This document shows positions 55,169 to 63,258 of a DNA stretch of 64,000 nucleotides, piece by piece. The stretch lies in contig NZ_JASITD010000024.1 of the NCBI RefSeq assembly GCF_030063445.1, positions 1 through 64,000 of the forward strand, read 5' to 3'. The notes below the pieces were generated by a model. That model did not search any database and was not told the DNA's origin. It worked only from the letters and a program-made list of their open reading frames with translations. The stretch is from Hymenobacter sp. H14-R3. GTDB taxonomy: Bacteria > Bacteroidota > Bacteroidia > Cytophagales > Hymenobacteraceae. The translations under genes were made by a program, and so were the position numbers. How positions within the stretch are numbered: the first letter of the stretch is position 1; every line of letters begins with the position of its first letter.

Positions 55169-56683
55169 CTATGCTGCCAGTTTACGCCGGCCTTCTACCG
55201 CATATATCAGCCCGGCGTAGGCCAGCGGCAAGCCTAGCCCCAGCGCGTAGCTTGCCAGTGGGCGCAGGTGCTGCCCACCCGCCCGGCCCAACCCCACCAG
55301 CAGCACGGCCCCCAGCAGCCACAGCAGCAGCCGGCCCACCGGGTAAGGCACCGGGAAGTGCCGCTCGCCCAGCCACCAGCAAATAGCGGCCATCATAAAG
55401 TAGCACGCCAGCGTGGCCCAGGCGCTACCCTGGTAGCCCATTACCGGAATCAGCACGAAGTTGAGGACAATGGTGAGCACCGCGCCCGCCGCCCCAATGT
55501 AGGTGCCAAAATACGTTTTATCAGTGAGCTTGAACCAGACCGATAAATTGTAGTACACCCCCAAAAACAGGTTGGCCAGCAGCAGGATGGGTACTACGCC
55601 CAACCCCTCCAGGTACTCGGGTCGCCGTAAAAAGAGCGGCCCTATCCAGCTCAGATTCAGGCTGATACCAACAAAGATAAACGCGCAGCACAGCGTAAAC
55701 CATTTGAGTACCAGGGCAAACGTGGCCGGCGAATTCTTCTCAGTGCTTTGCGCGAAGAAGAACGGCTCAGCCGCGTAGCGAAACGCCTGAATTATCAGCG
55801 ACATAAAGATGCTGAGCTTGTAGCACGCCCCGTACACGCCCACTGCCCCCAGGCGGCTCTGGCCAGGGTAAAAACCCTCCGGTAGCCAAGCCGGCAGCAA
55901 AATGCGGTCGAGCATCTCGTTCACCATGCCCGCCAGGCCCATCAGCATCAGGGGCAGGGCATAGGCCAGCAACGGCCGCAAAAAGCTGAAGTTGGGCCAC
56001 CGAAAGCGGAAGTCCAGCAGCTCGCGGCCCAGCAGTAGTAGCGTGAGCGCTGAGGCCGCCAAGTTGGATAAAAAGATGTAGCCTACCCCCATACTAGGGT
56101 CGTACACTGCTGCCACCAAAGGCTTTAGCGAAGCCAGCAGGCTACTGGCCGAGCTTTGCACTACGGCCGGGCACAGCACTACAAAAAACAGATTCAGCCC
56201 TACGTACAACAGGATGTTGGTGAGGCGAATAGCGGCAAACTTACGGGCTTTATTCTCCAGCCGCAGGCGGGCAAATGGCAGTGCAGCCACCGCATCGAGG
56301 CCCAAAATGAGCGCCACCCACAGGGCGTATTCCTCGTGGCCGGGCGGCAGGTGCAGCAGCGCCAGCAAGGGCCGGGCCAGCAGCATGAGTAAGGCCGTCA
56401 GCACCACGCTACTGAGTAGCAATAGGCTCAACGTGCGGTTGTAGAGCTCGCGGCGGTCCTCGCCCGGCCGGTTGGCAAAGCGAAAAAATGTGGTCTCGAG
56501 CCCGTAGGTAAATACTACGTTCAGAAACGACACGTAGGCGTACAGCCCCGTCACTACTCCATACTCTGCCGCCGCAAAATGCCCCGTATATATCGGCACC
56601 AGCAGGTAGCTGAGCACCCGCCCCACAATGCTGCTAACCCCGTAGATAGCCGTTTGGGAGGCAAGCTTTTTAGCAATACTCAT
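55169..56683 (-). CDS. Oligosaccharide flippase, polysaccharide biosynthesis protein family
   Basis: The protein has 504 residues from the ATG at 56683 (SIAKKLASQTAIYGVSSIVG). It has about fourteen helices of the MVF/Wzx type; LLVPIYTGHFAAAEYGVVTG near the N-terminus is characteristic, and LDAVAALPFARLRLENKARK is a conserved cytoplasmic stretch. It should flip lipid-linked sugars across the inner membrane. It is the second flippase in the window and differs strongly from the one at 27725. No glycosyltransferase gene is adjacent, so the glycan is unknown. Confidence 0.92.
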   Translation of the reverse strand: MSIAKKLASQTAIYGVSSIVGRVLSYLLVPIYTGHFAAAEYGVVTGLYAYVSFLNVVFTYGLETTFFRFANRPGEDRRELYNRTLSLLLLSSVVLTALLMLLARPLLALLHLPPGHEEYALWVALILGLDAVAALPFARLRLENKARKFAAIRLTNILLYVGLNLFFVVLCPAVVQSSASSLLASLKPLVAAVYDPSMGVGYIFLSNLAASALTLLLLGRELLDFRFRWPNFSFLRPLLAYALPLMLMGLAGMVNEMLDRILLPAWLPEGFYPGQSRLGAVGVYGACYKLSIFMSLIIQAFRYAAEPFFFAQSTEKNSPATFALVLKWFTLCCAFIFVGISLNLSWIGPLFLRRPEYLEGLGVVPILLLANLFLGVYYNLSVWFKLTDKTYFGTYIGAAGAVLTIVLNFVLIPVMGYQGSAWATLACYFMMAAICWWLGERHFPVPYPVGRLLLWLLGAVLLVGLGRAGGQHLRPLASYALGLGLPLAYAGLIYAVEGRRKLAA

Positions 56684-56715
56684 TGAGCTTACGTATAAAT
56701 TAAAAATCATGTTTC

Positions 56716-56766
56716 AGCAACCAGCAAATAACCAAGTAGTTATGGCCTGGTTATTTACTGGTTGCT
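56716..56766. terminator. Inverted repeat, likely terminator after the enoyl-CoA hydratase gene
   Basis: Arms 56716-56734 and 56748-56766 are 19-bp reverse complements with one mismatch and a 13-base loop. They lie 13 bases past the hydratase stop (minus strand), before the flippase start. Confidence 0.65.
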
Positions 56767-56778
56767 AATCCATTATTC

Positions 56779-57573
56779 TTAATTCCCCTTGAACACAGCC
56801 GGCCGTTTTTCCAGGAAGGCTGCCGTGCCCTCTTTAAAATCGGCTGTATCAAAAGCCTGCCCAAACGCAGCTGCTTCGGCCGTGAAGCCGGCCGCGCCGC
56901 CCTCATCGAAGAAGTTATTAACGCAGTCTATGGTGAGCCCGATGGCAACGGGAGCTTTGCTTATAATCTTGCTTAGCAAGGCTTTGCAAAAGCTGATAAG
57001 CTCACCTTGAGGCACCACATGGTTGGCTAAGCCCAGGCGTAAAGCTTCGTCGGCCTTTATCTGGTCGGCGGTGAGTAGCAGCTCCAGGGCTTTGCCTTTG
57101 CCCACCAGCTGCACCAGGCGCTGGGTGCCGCCGTAGCCGGGCAGTAGGCCCAGGTTCACTTCGGGCTGGCCGAAGCGGGCATTGTCGGAGGCCACGCGCA
57201 GGTGACAGGCCATGGCCAGCTCGCAACCGCCACCGAGCGCAAAGCCGTTTACAGCTGCCACCACCGGCTTGGGGCTGGTTTCGAAGCGGCGGAACACAGC
57301 TTGGCCCCGCGCAGCGGCGTCTTGGGCACCGGGGCCATCGAGGGAGGCCAGCTCAGCAATATCGGCTCCAGCCACAAAAGCTTTTTCGCCGCTGCCCGTG
57401 AGCAGAATGCCCCGTACGGCTGCATCGGCCCGCGCTTGGTCAATAGCCTGACCCAGCTCGTCAATGGTCGCCGCATTCAGCGCATTGAGCTTAGTAGGCC
57501 GGTTGAGCGTGATGGTTAGAATGCCGGAAGCAGCATCCAGGTCATAGAGTAGGTTTTCGAACGAAGTAGCCAT
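56779..57573 (-). CDS. Enoyl-CoA hydratase/isomerase (crotonase) family protein
   Basis: The protein has 264 residues from the ATG at 57573 (ATSFENLLYDLDAASGILTI). The crotonase fold is shown by LNRPTKLNALNAATIDELGQ, GSGEKAFVAGADIAELASLD, the oxyanion-hole region NGFALGGGCELAMACHLRVA, and FGQPEVNLGLLPGYGGTQRL with the catalytic-type Glu of PEV and its partner downstream. It probably hydrates 2-enoyl-CoA in fatty-acid or amino-acid breakdown, but crotonases vary widely in reaction. It stands alone with its own -7 box at 57610. Confidence 0.93.
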   Translation of the reverse strand: MATSFENLLYDLDAASGILTITLNRPTKLNALNAATIDELGQAIDQARADAAVRGILLTGSGEKAFVAGADIAELASLDGPGAQDAAARGQAVFRRFETSPKPVVAAVNGFALGGGCELAMACHLRVASDNARFGQPEVNLGLLPGYGGTQRLVQLVGKGKALELLLTADQIKADEALRLGLANHVVPQGELISFCKALLSKIISKAPVAIGLTIDCVNNFFDEGGAAGFTAEAAAFGQAFDTADFKEGTAAFLEKRPAVFKGN

Positions 57574-57609
57574 TGCGAGCAAGAAAGGGTGGGCAGAAAA
57601 GCCAGTTGC

Positions 57610-57617
57610 CAAAGGTA
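57610..57617 (-). promoter_or_regulatory. Candidate -7 box (TACCTTTG) for the enoyl-CoA hydratase gene
   Basis: An exact TAnnTTTG match, 37 bases before the ATG at 57573. Confidence 0.55.
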
Positions 57618-57841
57618 CGCCCGCCAGTAGCCTGCGCTATTTAAACCGCTTGGTGGGCACATTCAGGTTTTAAATGGACCTTTTGGCCGAAAAAGCAAAA
57701 AACGCTAGCATATTGCATCAAACTTTGTGACAGCCAATTAGGGTAGCTTGCGCGTTAGATTAAAAGCATGGTCTCGCGGGCTATCAAGTCGGCATCCCTA
57801 CTCGTCAATACACCCTAATTCACAATTTTCACCCTCTTATC

Positions 57842-58273
57842 ATGGGCTTTGTCTCTGAATTTAAGGAGTTTATCTCCAAAGGAAATGTTCTCGACCTAGC
57901 AGTCGGCGTAATTATTGGTGGGGCCTTTGGCAAAATTGTTACCTCGCTCACCGATGATGTCATCATGCCCGTTCTAAGTGTATTCACCAGTGGCATTGAC
58001 TTTAAAGAAAAGTTTGTCGCGCTCAATGGCCAGCACTATGACACACTCAAAGCTGCCCAGGATGCCAAAGCTGCCGTGGTGAGCTACGGTAACTTTATCA
58101 ATGCTATCATCTACTTCCTTATCATTGCTTTCGTCATCTTTTGGGTGGTGAAAATGGCTAACCGCTTTAAAAAGCCCGCCTTGGTGGTCGTGGCGGAGCC
58201 CGCCGCTCCTGTTATCACCCGCGACCAAGAACTGCTCGCCGAAATTCTGGTGGCTATGCGCACCCGCTCCTAG
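57842..58273 (+). CDS. mscL: Large-conductance mechanosensitive channel MscL
   Basis: MscL forms a pentameric, non-selective pore that opens at near-lytic tension. The protein has 143 residues, the usual size. The N-terminal helix and pore-lining TM1 (GFVSEFKEFISKGNVLDLAV and GVIIGGAFGKIVTSLTDDVI) are canonical. TM2 is FINAIIYFLIIAFVIFWVVK, followed by the C-terminal helix with TRDQELLAEILVAMRTR. The window thus has both MscL and MscS. A strong terminator follows. The region upstream is AT-rich but has no exact -7 box. Confidence 0.98.
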   Translation: MGFVSEFKEFISKGNVLDLAVGVIIGGAFGKIVTSLTDDVIMPVLSVFTSGIDFKEKFVALNGQHYDTLKAAQDAKAAVVSYGNFINAIIYFLIIAFVIFWVVKMANRFKKPALVVVAEPAAPVITRDQELLAEILVAMRTRS

Positions 58274-58294
58274 GTCGGGCCAAGGCATCACCAT

Positions 58295-58330
58295 GGCGGG
58301 GCCGGAACTTCTCGTTCCGGCCCCGCCGTT
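58295..58330 (+). terminator. Strong terminator after mscL
   Basis: Perfect 14-bp GC-rich stem, 58295-58308 with 58314-58327, loop TTCTC, followed by GTTT. Confidence 0.75.
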
Positions 58331-58376
58331 TGCGTACTAGCTCCGCCTGCTTTGCTAACCAATATCCTTTCGCCCA

Positions 58377-58808
58377 GTGAAAAAAATAGTTGCTGCTGCC
58401 CCGTTGCTCTTTATTGCCTTGCTCTTAAGCGCTTCCAGCGCGCGAGCCCAGGCAGTAGCTCCCGATTTTCCGGCTCCTGGTAGCCCTGCCCGGCCCGCCG
58501 CACCTGCTACGGCCCTTGATGGTGCTCGCACGCGCCGCCAGCAGCAAATGAACCCCGAAGACGCCGCCCGCGACCAGCAACTTCAGGTACTGGAGGCCCG
58601 CACTGGCAACACCAGCTTCGCCGCCGAGCGGGGCGGTCCCGCCCGCCAACTCGACAAGTTAGGCGGAGGCTTCACCGTGCGCAAGTTCAAGGCGCTACCC
58701 GGCCAGGAACATAAAAAGGGCGAGTCGCGCCAAGTGGTGATGGGCGGCCGCACTACGGGCAAGCCCCTCGTGCACAAGCATATCCATAAAAAATTCCTCT
58801 TCTTCTAA
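58377..58808 (+). CDS. Small exported basic protein of unknown function
   Basis: A 143-residue protein with a GTG start and a signal peptide (KKIVAAAPLLFIALLLSASS, then ARAQA). The mature part begins Pro/Ala-rich (PDFPAPGSPARPAAPATALD) and becomes basic, ending in a His/Lys/Phe-rich tail (PLVHKHIHKKFLFF). No domain is recognised. The TAA at 58806-58808 overlaps the left edge of the palindrome at 58807. The GTG is used because no ATG gives the signal peptide. Confidence 0.65.
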   Translation: MKKIVAAAPLLFIALLLSASSARAQAVAPDFPAPGSPARPAAPATALDGARTRRQQQMNPEDAARDQQLQVLEARTGNTSFAAERGGPARQLDKLGGGFTVRKFKALPGQEHKKGESRQVVMGGRTTGKPLVHKHIHKKFLFF

Positions 58809-58895
58809 TCGTAGATTTAGACAGATTGCACTGATTTCGCTGATTCTAATGGCGCGGCTTTAGACTTAAGTGCGCCGCCTAGAGCGGTTTCCAAA

Positions 58896-59537
58896 TCACT
58901 GTACATGATAGCCACAATGGTCAAACCAATTTTTGGCATCCTGTTCAGTTATCCACTCGGCGGCAGCCCGGATGGCTTCCTCCAGCAGGTCGCGGGTGCG
59001 GGCCTTCGCGGTGCGCAGCCACGACTTGAGTTTACTAAAAGCTAGTTCAATGGGGTTAAAGTCGGGTGAATAAGGCGGTAGGTAGCACAGCCGTGCCCCG
59101 TAGCTTTTTACGATTTCGTCCAAGCTGTCCACTTTATGCACCGACAGGTTGTCGAGCACCACCACGTCGCCCGGCCGCAGAGTTGGGCCGAGCACCTGGT
59201 CGAGGTAGGCGGCAAACACGTCGCCGTTGACGGCCCCATTGACGCTGAGCAAGGCCCCAAGCCCGTTCGGGGTCAGGGCGGCGAGGAGCGTCACGTTCGG
59301 GCCGCTGTGCAGCGGCACGGCCTGGTTCAGGCGCTGGCCGGCCGGGGCCCGGCCGTAGCGGCGGCAGTAGGTGAGATTGGTGCTCGTCTCGTCCACGAAC
59401 ACGAAACGAGCAACCTCTTCTTGCTGAATGGTTTCCAAAAACAAGCGGCGCAGGGCTACGACGCGCTCAGTGTCGCGCTCGGCGGCGTGGATGCTTTTTT
59501 TTTGCGCCGCCACCCCAGGCTTTCGACCGCCCGCCAC
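58896..59537 (-). CDS. IS630-type transposase, catalytic part (ORF B)
   Basis: This frame holds the DDE RNase-H-like domain: first Asp in VARFVFVDETSTNLTYCRRY, second Asp in VVVLDNLSVHKVDSLDE, and Glu in LPPYSPDFNPIELAFSKLKS, with the usual IS630 spacing. Read alone it has 213 residues from a start at 59537, but it most probably is made as a fusion to ORF A by a -1 shift on the A9 run at 59495-59503. The segment after that run (KKSIHAAERDTERVVALRRL) joins smoothly to the end of ORF A's helix-turn-helix part. The TGA stop lies in the left inverted repeat. Confidence 0.9.
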   Translation of the reverse strand: MAGGRKPGVAAQKKSIHAAERDTERVVALRRLFLETIQQEEVARFVFVDETSTNLTYCRRYGRAPAGQRLNQAVPLHSGPNVTLLAALTPNGLGALLSVNGAVNGDVFAAYLDQVLGPTLRPGDVVVLDNLSVHKVDSLDEIVKSYGARLCYLPPYSPDFNPIELAFSKLKSWLRTAKARTRDLLEEAIRAAAEWITEQDAKNWFDHCGYHVQ

Positions 59538-59845
59538 GTACTCGTCTGGCTCAGGGCCGGGCCGTCGGCGGCGGCCAAGGCGGTACTTAGCTCGGCCAAT
59601 GTCGCGTCGGGCTGCGCCACCAGACAGGCCCGCAACAGGTCCTGACCCGCCGGGTCCAGGCGCGGCATTGGCCCCCCGCTCGCGGGTAGGGCCGCCAGCG
59701 ACCCGCTCGTACGCTGGCGCCGCAAAAGCTTGTCCACGAAGGAGATGGAAACGCTAAATTGCGCCGCCACTTGGTAAATCCGGGCCTGCGGCGCGGCACA
59801 CGCCGCCGCGACCCGCTCCCGCAAATCAATCGAATACGCTTTCAT
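59456..59845 (-). CDS. IS630-type transposase, DNA-binding part (ORF A)
   Basis: ORF A (129 residues) carries the N-terminal helix-turn-helix domain of IS630 transposases: MKAYSIDLRERVAAACAAPQ, YQVAAQFSVSISFVDKLLRR, then RLDPAGQDLLRACLVAQPDA and SQTSTWRAVESLGWRRKKK. After the three Lys codons (AAA AAA AAA) the frame continues only about 16 residues. A -1 slip in this A9 run would lead into ORF B, giving a transposase of about 316 residues, near the family's usual size. Confidence 0.88.
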   Translation of the reverse strand: MKAYSIDLRERVAAACAAPQARIYQVAAQFSVSISFVDKLLRRQRTSGSLAALPASGGPMPRLDPAGQDLLRACLVAQPDATLAELSTALAAADGPALSQTSTWRAVESLGWRRKKKASTPPSATLSAS

Positions 59846-59913
59846 AGCAAAAGGTACGTGAAATTCTGTACACCGAATTGGAAACCGCTCTAATGGGGTT
59901 ACGTAAACCTATA

Positions 59914-59961
59914 ACGACTACAAAGAAGGCCACTCTTGCGAGTGGCCTTCTTTGTAGTCGT
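59914..59961 (-). terminator. Terminator of infB, perfect 22-bp hairpin
   Basis: Arms 59914-59935 and 59940-59961 are exact reverse complements with a TTGC loop. The stem contains AAAGAAGGCCACTC, and the GGCC core followed by TTCTTT on the minus strand suits termination about 50 bases after the infB stop. It lies between the IS element and the right palindrome arm. Confidence 0.8.
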
Positions 59962-60011
59962 CGGCAGTCGTCTGAATCAGCGAAATCAGCACAATCTGTC
60001 TAAATCTGCGA

Positions 60012-63000
60012 TTAGAGCTTCCGCTTGGTTTCCTGTTCTTCGAAGCCTTCGATGTTGTCGCCTTCTTGCAGGTCGTTGAAGTTTTTAACCGAGATACCGC
60101 ATTCGTAACCCTGGCGCACTTCCGACACATCGTCTTTGAAACGCTTGAGGTCCTGAATTTCGCCGGTGTACTGCACGATGCCGTTGCGCACCACCCGCAC
60201 GCGGGTTTTGCGGGTGAAGCTGCCCTCCGTTACCATACAGCCGGCAATGGTACCAACCTTGGTAATGTTGAACACCTGGCGTACTTCGGCGTTGGCTACC
60301 ACGATTTCGTGAACCGTTGGGGCCAGCATCCCTTCCATGGCATCCTTCACCTCATTGATGGCGTTGTAGATGATGGAGTAGAGGCGTACGTCAATCTGCT
60401 CTTGCTCAGCCAGTTTGCGAGCGCTTTGCGAAGGCCGCACCTGGAATCCGATGATGATAGCATCGGAGGCCGAAGCCAGCAATACGTCGCTCTCGGAGAT
60501 AGCACCTACGCCTTTGCTTAGGATATTCACCTTCACTTCGGGCGTACTCAGTTTCAGCAGCGAGTCGGAGAGGGCTTCTACCGAGCCGTCCACGTCACCT
60601 TTTACCAAGATATTCAGCTCCTTAAACGAACCGATAGCCAGGCGGCGACCAATCTCGTCAAGCGTGATGTGCTTCTTGGTCCGGATGGTTTGCTCACGGG
60701 CCAGTTGCTGGCGTTGGGTAGCCAATTCGCGGGCTTCGCGCTCCGTTTCCATTACCTGGATGCGGTCGCCAGCCTGCGGGGCACCCGTTAGGCCCAGTAC
60801 CTGTACTGGAGTAGCGGGACCAGCCAGCTTCTTTTTCTTACCGCGGTAGTCGGTCATGGCTTTCACGCGGCCGTAGTGCGGGCCAGCCAGTACGATGTCG
60901 CCTACGTTGAGCGTACCAGTTTGCACCAGCACGGTAGTTACATAGCCACGGCCTTTATCCAGCTCAGCTTCGATAACCGTGCCCACCGCGTTGCGGTCGG
61001 GATTGGCCTTGAGGTCGAGCAGTTCAGCTTCGAGCAGTACTTTTTCTAGAAGCTCCTCCACGCCGATACCCGACTTGGCCGATACTTCCTGGCTTTGGTA
61101 CTTGCCACCCCATTCTTCTACGAGAATGTTCATCTGCGAAAGTTCTTCGCGAATTTTCTCGGGGTTGGCCGAGGATTTATCAACTTTGTTGAGGGCAATG
61201 ATAATTGGCACGCCAGCGGCTTGGGCGTGGTTGATGGCCTCCTTGGTCTGGGGCATCACCGAGTCGTCGGCCGCAATTACGATAATGGCGATGTCCGTTA
61301 CCTTGGCACCACGGGCACGCATGGCCGTAAAGGCTTCATGACCTGGGGTGTCGAGGAAGGTAATCGGGTTGCCCGATTTAGTCTTAACCTCATAAGCACC
61401 AATGTGCTGCGTAATACCACCGGCCTCGCCCTTAGCCACACTCGCTTCGCGGATGTAGTCAAGCAACGACGTTTTGCCGTGGTCAACGTGACCCATAATG
61501 GTAACAATGGGAGCACGCGGCTGCAAATCCTCGGGAGCATCGCTCATGTCGATAGCCTCCTCGTCTTCCTCAGCCGACAGGAATTCCACATCGTAGCCAA
61601 ACTCATCGGCAATCACCGTAATGGCTTCGGCATCGAGACGCTGGTTGATAGAGACGAACATCCCCATGCCCAAGCACACCTTGATAACCTCGTTCACATT
61701 CACATCCATCAGCGACGCCAAGTCGTTGGCCGAAATGAATTCGGTGAGCTTCAGGGTTTTAGCATCCAGCTCGTTCTGGGCACGCAGGGCTTCGCGCTCT
61801 TCAGCAGCCATACCCCGCTTGTCGCGGCGATACTTGGCACGATTGGCAGCAGCGTTGGTTTTGCCGCCGCTCAGCTTAGCCAGCGTAGCCTTGATTTGCT
61901 CCTGAATCTGCTTGTCGTTCTGCTCAGCGGTGAGCGGAACCTGCGGCGTAGCAGGGCGATTATTGTTCTGGCCGGGGCGATTGCCGGGGCCGGGGCGGTT
62001 GCCGGGGCCAGCCGGACGGTTCTGGCCAGGAGCACCGGCGGGGCGGTTGCCCTGGTAGCCACCACCTTGGCCTGTACCCGTGCTGGTGCCACCACCGGGC
62101 TGGCCGGGAGCCGGCAGGCGCTGGCGCTTTTTCTGGTTGTTGGCACCCACGCCACTCTTACGCACGTCGGACGAGGCAACGGGGCGGGCTCCGCGGCCAC
62201 CTGGGCCCCGGCGGCTCGAATCAACCGGCAGTTGAATTTTGCCCAGTACCGTTAAGCCTTTCAGCTGGTCGGCCTTGGCCATTATAGTACCTTCTTCAGC
62301 AGCGGGTGCATCTGGGGTAGCCGGAGCTTCTGGGACGGCGGTAACAGCAACAGGGGCTGGTGCGGGCGTAGCCGCAATTGGAGCACTTGATGCAACAGCT
62401 TCAACCTTAGCGGGTGCTGCTGGCGCAGCTTGGGCTGGCGCAGCGGCTACCGGGGCCGGGCTAGGCGTAGCTACCGGAGCGCTAGCTACGGGTGCTGGAG
62501 CAGGCTGGGGAGCCGGCGCGGGCGTTGGTTTTGGCGCGGGCGCTACTACTGGAGCAGCCTCTACCATAGGGGCAGGGGCAGGGGCCGGAGCAGGGGCGGG
62601 AGCACGAGTGGGAATAACGCGGCCTTTACTATCCAGCTCAACCTTGCCGAGTACCTTGAGGCCGGGGGCCTTGTGCGTCTCGATGATAGCTGAGGCAGCT
62701 ACGGGAGCGGCCGGGGCGGCCACGGTAACGGCCGCCACTGGGGTAGCGGCTGCTACTAGCGTAGGCGCTGCTACCGGAGCCGGTACTGCCGCGGGGGCGG
62801 CAGCTACTACCGGTGCCGGGGCGGGCGCGACTGGAGCGGCAATAGGTGTCGGAGCGGGCTTCGCCACGGGGGCGGGCTTGGCTACGGCAGCTTGCGCCTG
62901 CGCATTCAGCTCGCTTTGGCGGCGGGCCTGCGTGTGGCGCTGGGCCTCCTGCTTGTCTTGCGCCGACGCGGCAAATTCTTTTTCCAACAGGCTCACCTGC

Positions 63001-63134
63001 TCTCCGGTGAGCTTGGTGGTGGGCTTGTTCTCTACCGCAATCCCTTTACGGGAAAGGGCCTCGACTGCCCGGTCGATGCCAATGTTCAGGTCTTTGGCTG
63101 CCTGTAGTAGCCGTTTCGGGGTTGCTTCCGCCAT
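60012..63134 (-). CDS. infB: Translation initiation factor IF-2
   Basis: IF-2 is the GTPase that places initiator tRNA on the ribosome. The protein has 1040 residues from the ATG at 63134 (AEATPKRLLQAAKDLNIGID, an IF2-N module). Residues of about 90-400 are a very Ala/Pro/Val-rich linker with runs like APAPAPAPAP. The GTPase domain has GHVDHGKTSLLDYI, DTPGHEAF and ALNKVDKSSANPEKI, followed by domains II-IV (NVGDIVLAGPHYGRVKAMTD; TEGSFTRKTRVRVVRNGIVQ). It follows nusA in the same direction with a 124-base gap holding a -7 box. The stop sits in the right arm of the palindrome at 58807-60013. Confidence 0.98.
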   Translation of the reverse strand: MAEATPKRLLQAAKDLNIGIDRAVEALSRKGIAVENKPTTKLTGEQVSLLEKEFAASAQDKQEAQRHTQARRQSELNAQAQAAVAKPAPVAKPAPTPIAAPVAPAPAPVVAAAPAAVPAPVAAPTLVAAATPVAAVTVAAPAAPVAASAIIETHKAPGLKVLGKVELDSKGRVIPTRAPAPAPAPAPAPMVEAAPVVAPAPKPTPAPAPQPAPAPVASAPVATPSPAPVAAAPAQAAPAAPAKVEAVASSAPIAATPAPAPVAVTAVPEAPATPDAPAAEEGTIMAKADQLKGLTVLGKIQLPVDSSRRGPGGRGARPVASSDVRKSGVGANNQKKRQRLPAPGQPGGGTSTGTGQGGGYQGNRPAGAPGQNRPAGPGNRPGPGNRPGQNNNRPATPQVPLTAEQNDKQIQEQIKATLAKLSGGKTNAAANRAKYRRDKRGMAAEEREALRAQNELDAKTLKLTEFISANDLASLMDVNVNEVIKVCLGMGMFVSINQRLDAEAITVIADEFGYDVEFLSAEEDEEAIDMSDAPEDLQPRAPIVTIMGHVDHGKTSLLDYIREASVAKGEAGGITQHIGAYEVKTKSGNPITFLDTPGHEAFTAMRARGAKVTDIAIIVIAADDSVMPQTKEAINHAQAAGVPIIIALNKVDKSSANPEKIREELSQMNILVEEWGGKYQSQEVSAKSGIGVEELLEKVLLEAELLDLKANPDRNAVGTVIEAELDKGRGYVTTVLVQTGTLNVGDIVLAGPHYGRVKAMTDYRGKKKKLAGPATPVQVLGLTGAPQAGDRIQVMETEREARELATQRQQLAREQTIRTKKHITLDEIGRRLAIGSFKELNILVKGDVDGSVEALSDSLLKLSTPEVKVNILSKGVGAISESDVLLASASDAIIIGFQVRPSQSARKLAEQEQIDVRLYSIIYNAINEVKDAMEGMLAPTVHEIVVANAEVRQVFNITKVGTIAGCMVTEGSFTRKTRVRVVRNGIVQYTGEIQDLKRFKDDVSEVRQGYECGISVKNFNDLQEGDNIEGFEEQETKRKL

Positions 63135-63167
63135 TCTAATAAGTCGCGAACGAATACGTTCAGGGTG

Positions 63168-63175
63168 CAAAGGTA
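63168..63175 (-). promoter_or_regulatory. Candidate -7 box (TACCTTTG) for infB
   Basis: TACCTTTGCACCC on the minus strand, 34 bases before the ATG, a very good match to the Bacteroidota -7 element. It would let infB be expressed apart from nusA. Confidence 0.6.
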
Positions 63176-63258
63176 AAGATTAAATCTGGCCAGCAGGCTA
63201 TAAGTCAAGCCCACTGGCTCGATTTAATAACTTACCCGCTGGCGGTTAGCCCCCGCCC

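Larger units (their letters stand above)
58880..59892. mobile_element. IS630-family insertion sequence, about 1.0 kb, flanked by TA
   Basis: The element (58882-59890) begins GAGCGGTTTCCAA and ends in its inverted copy, giving terminal inverted repeats of about 25 bp with a few mismatches. It is bounded by TA at 58880-58881 and 59891-59892, the target duplication of the IS630/Tc1-mariner superfamily. It encodes a transposase split over two frames. It appears complete. Confidence 0.92.
58807..60013. repeat. Long palindrome (40-bp arms) split by an IS element and a terminator
   Basis: Arms 58807-58846 and 59974-60013 are reverse complements with one mismatch and nearly match the arms of the element at 10290-10508. 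The loop now contains the IS630-like element and, beside it, the infB terminator. The right arm overlaps the infB stop codon. Confidence 0.9.

Noticed and set aside
62430..62640. Short tandem repeats in infB read as a possible CRISPR-like or VNTR array
   Set aside because: They encode the Ala/Pro linker of IF-2 in frame and have no spacer structure.
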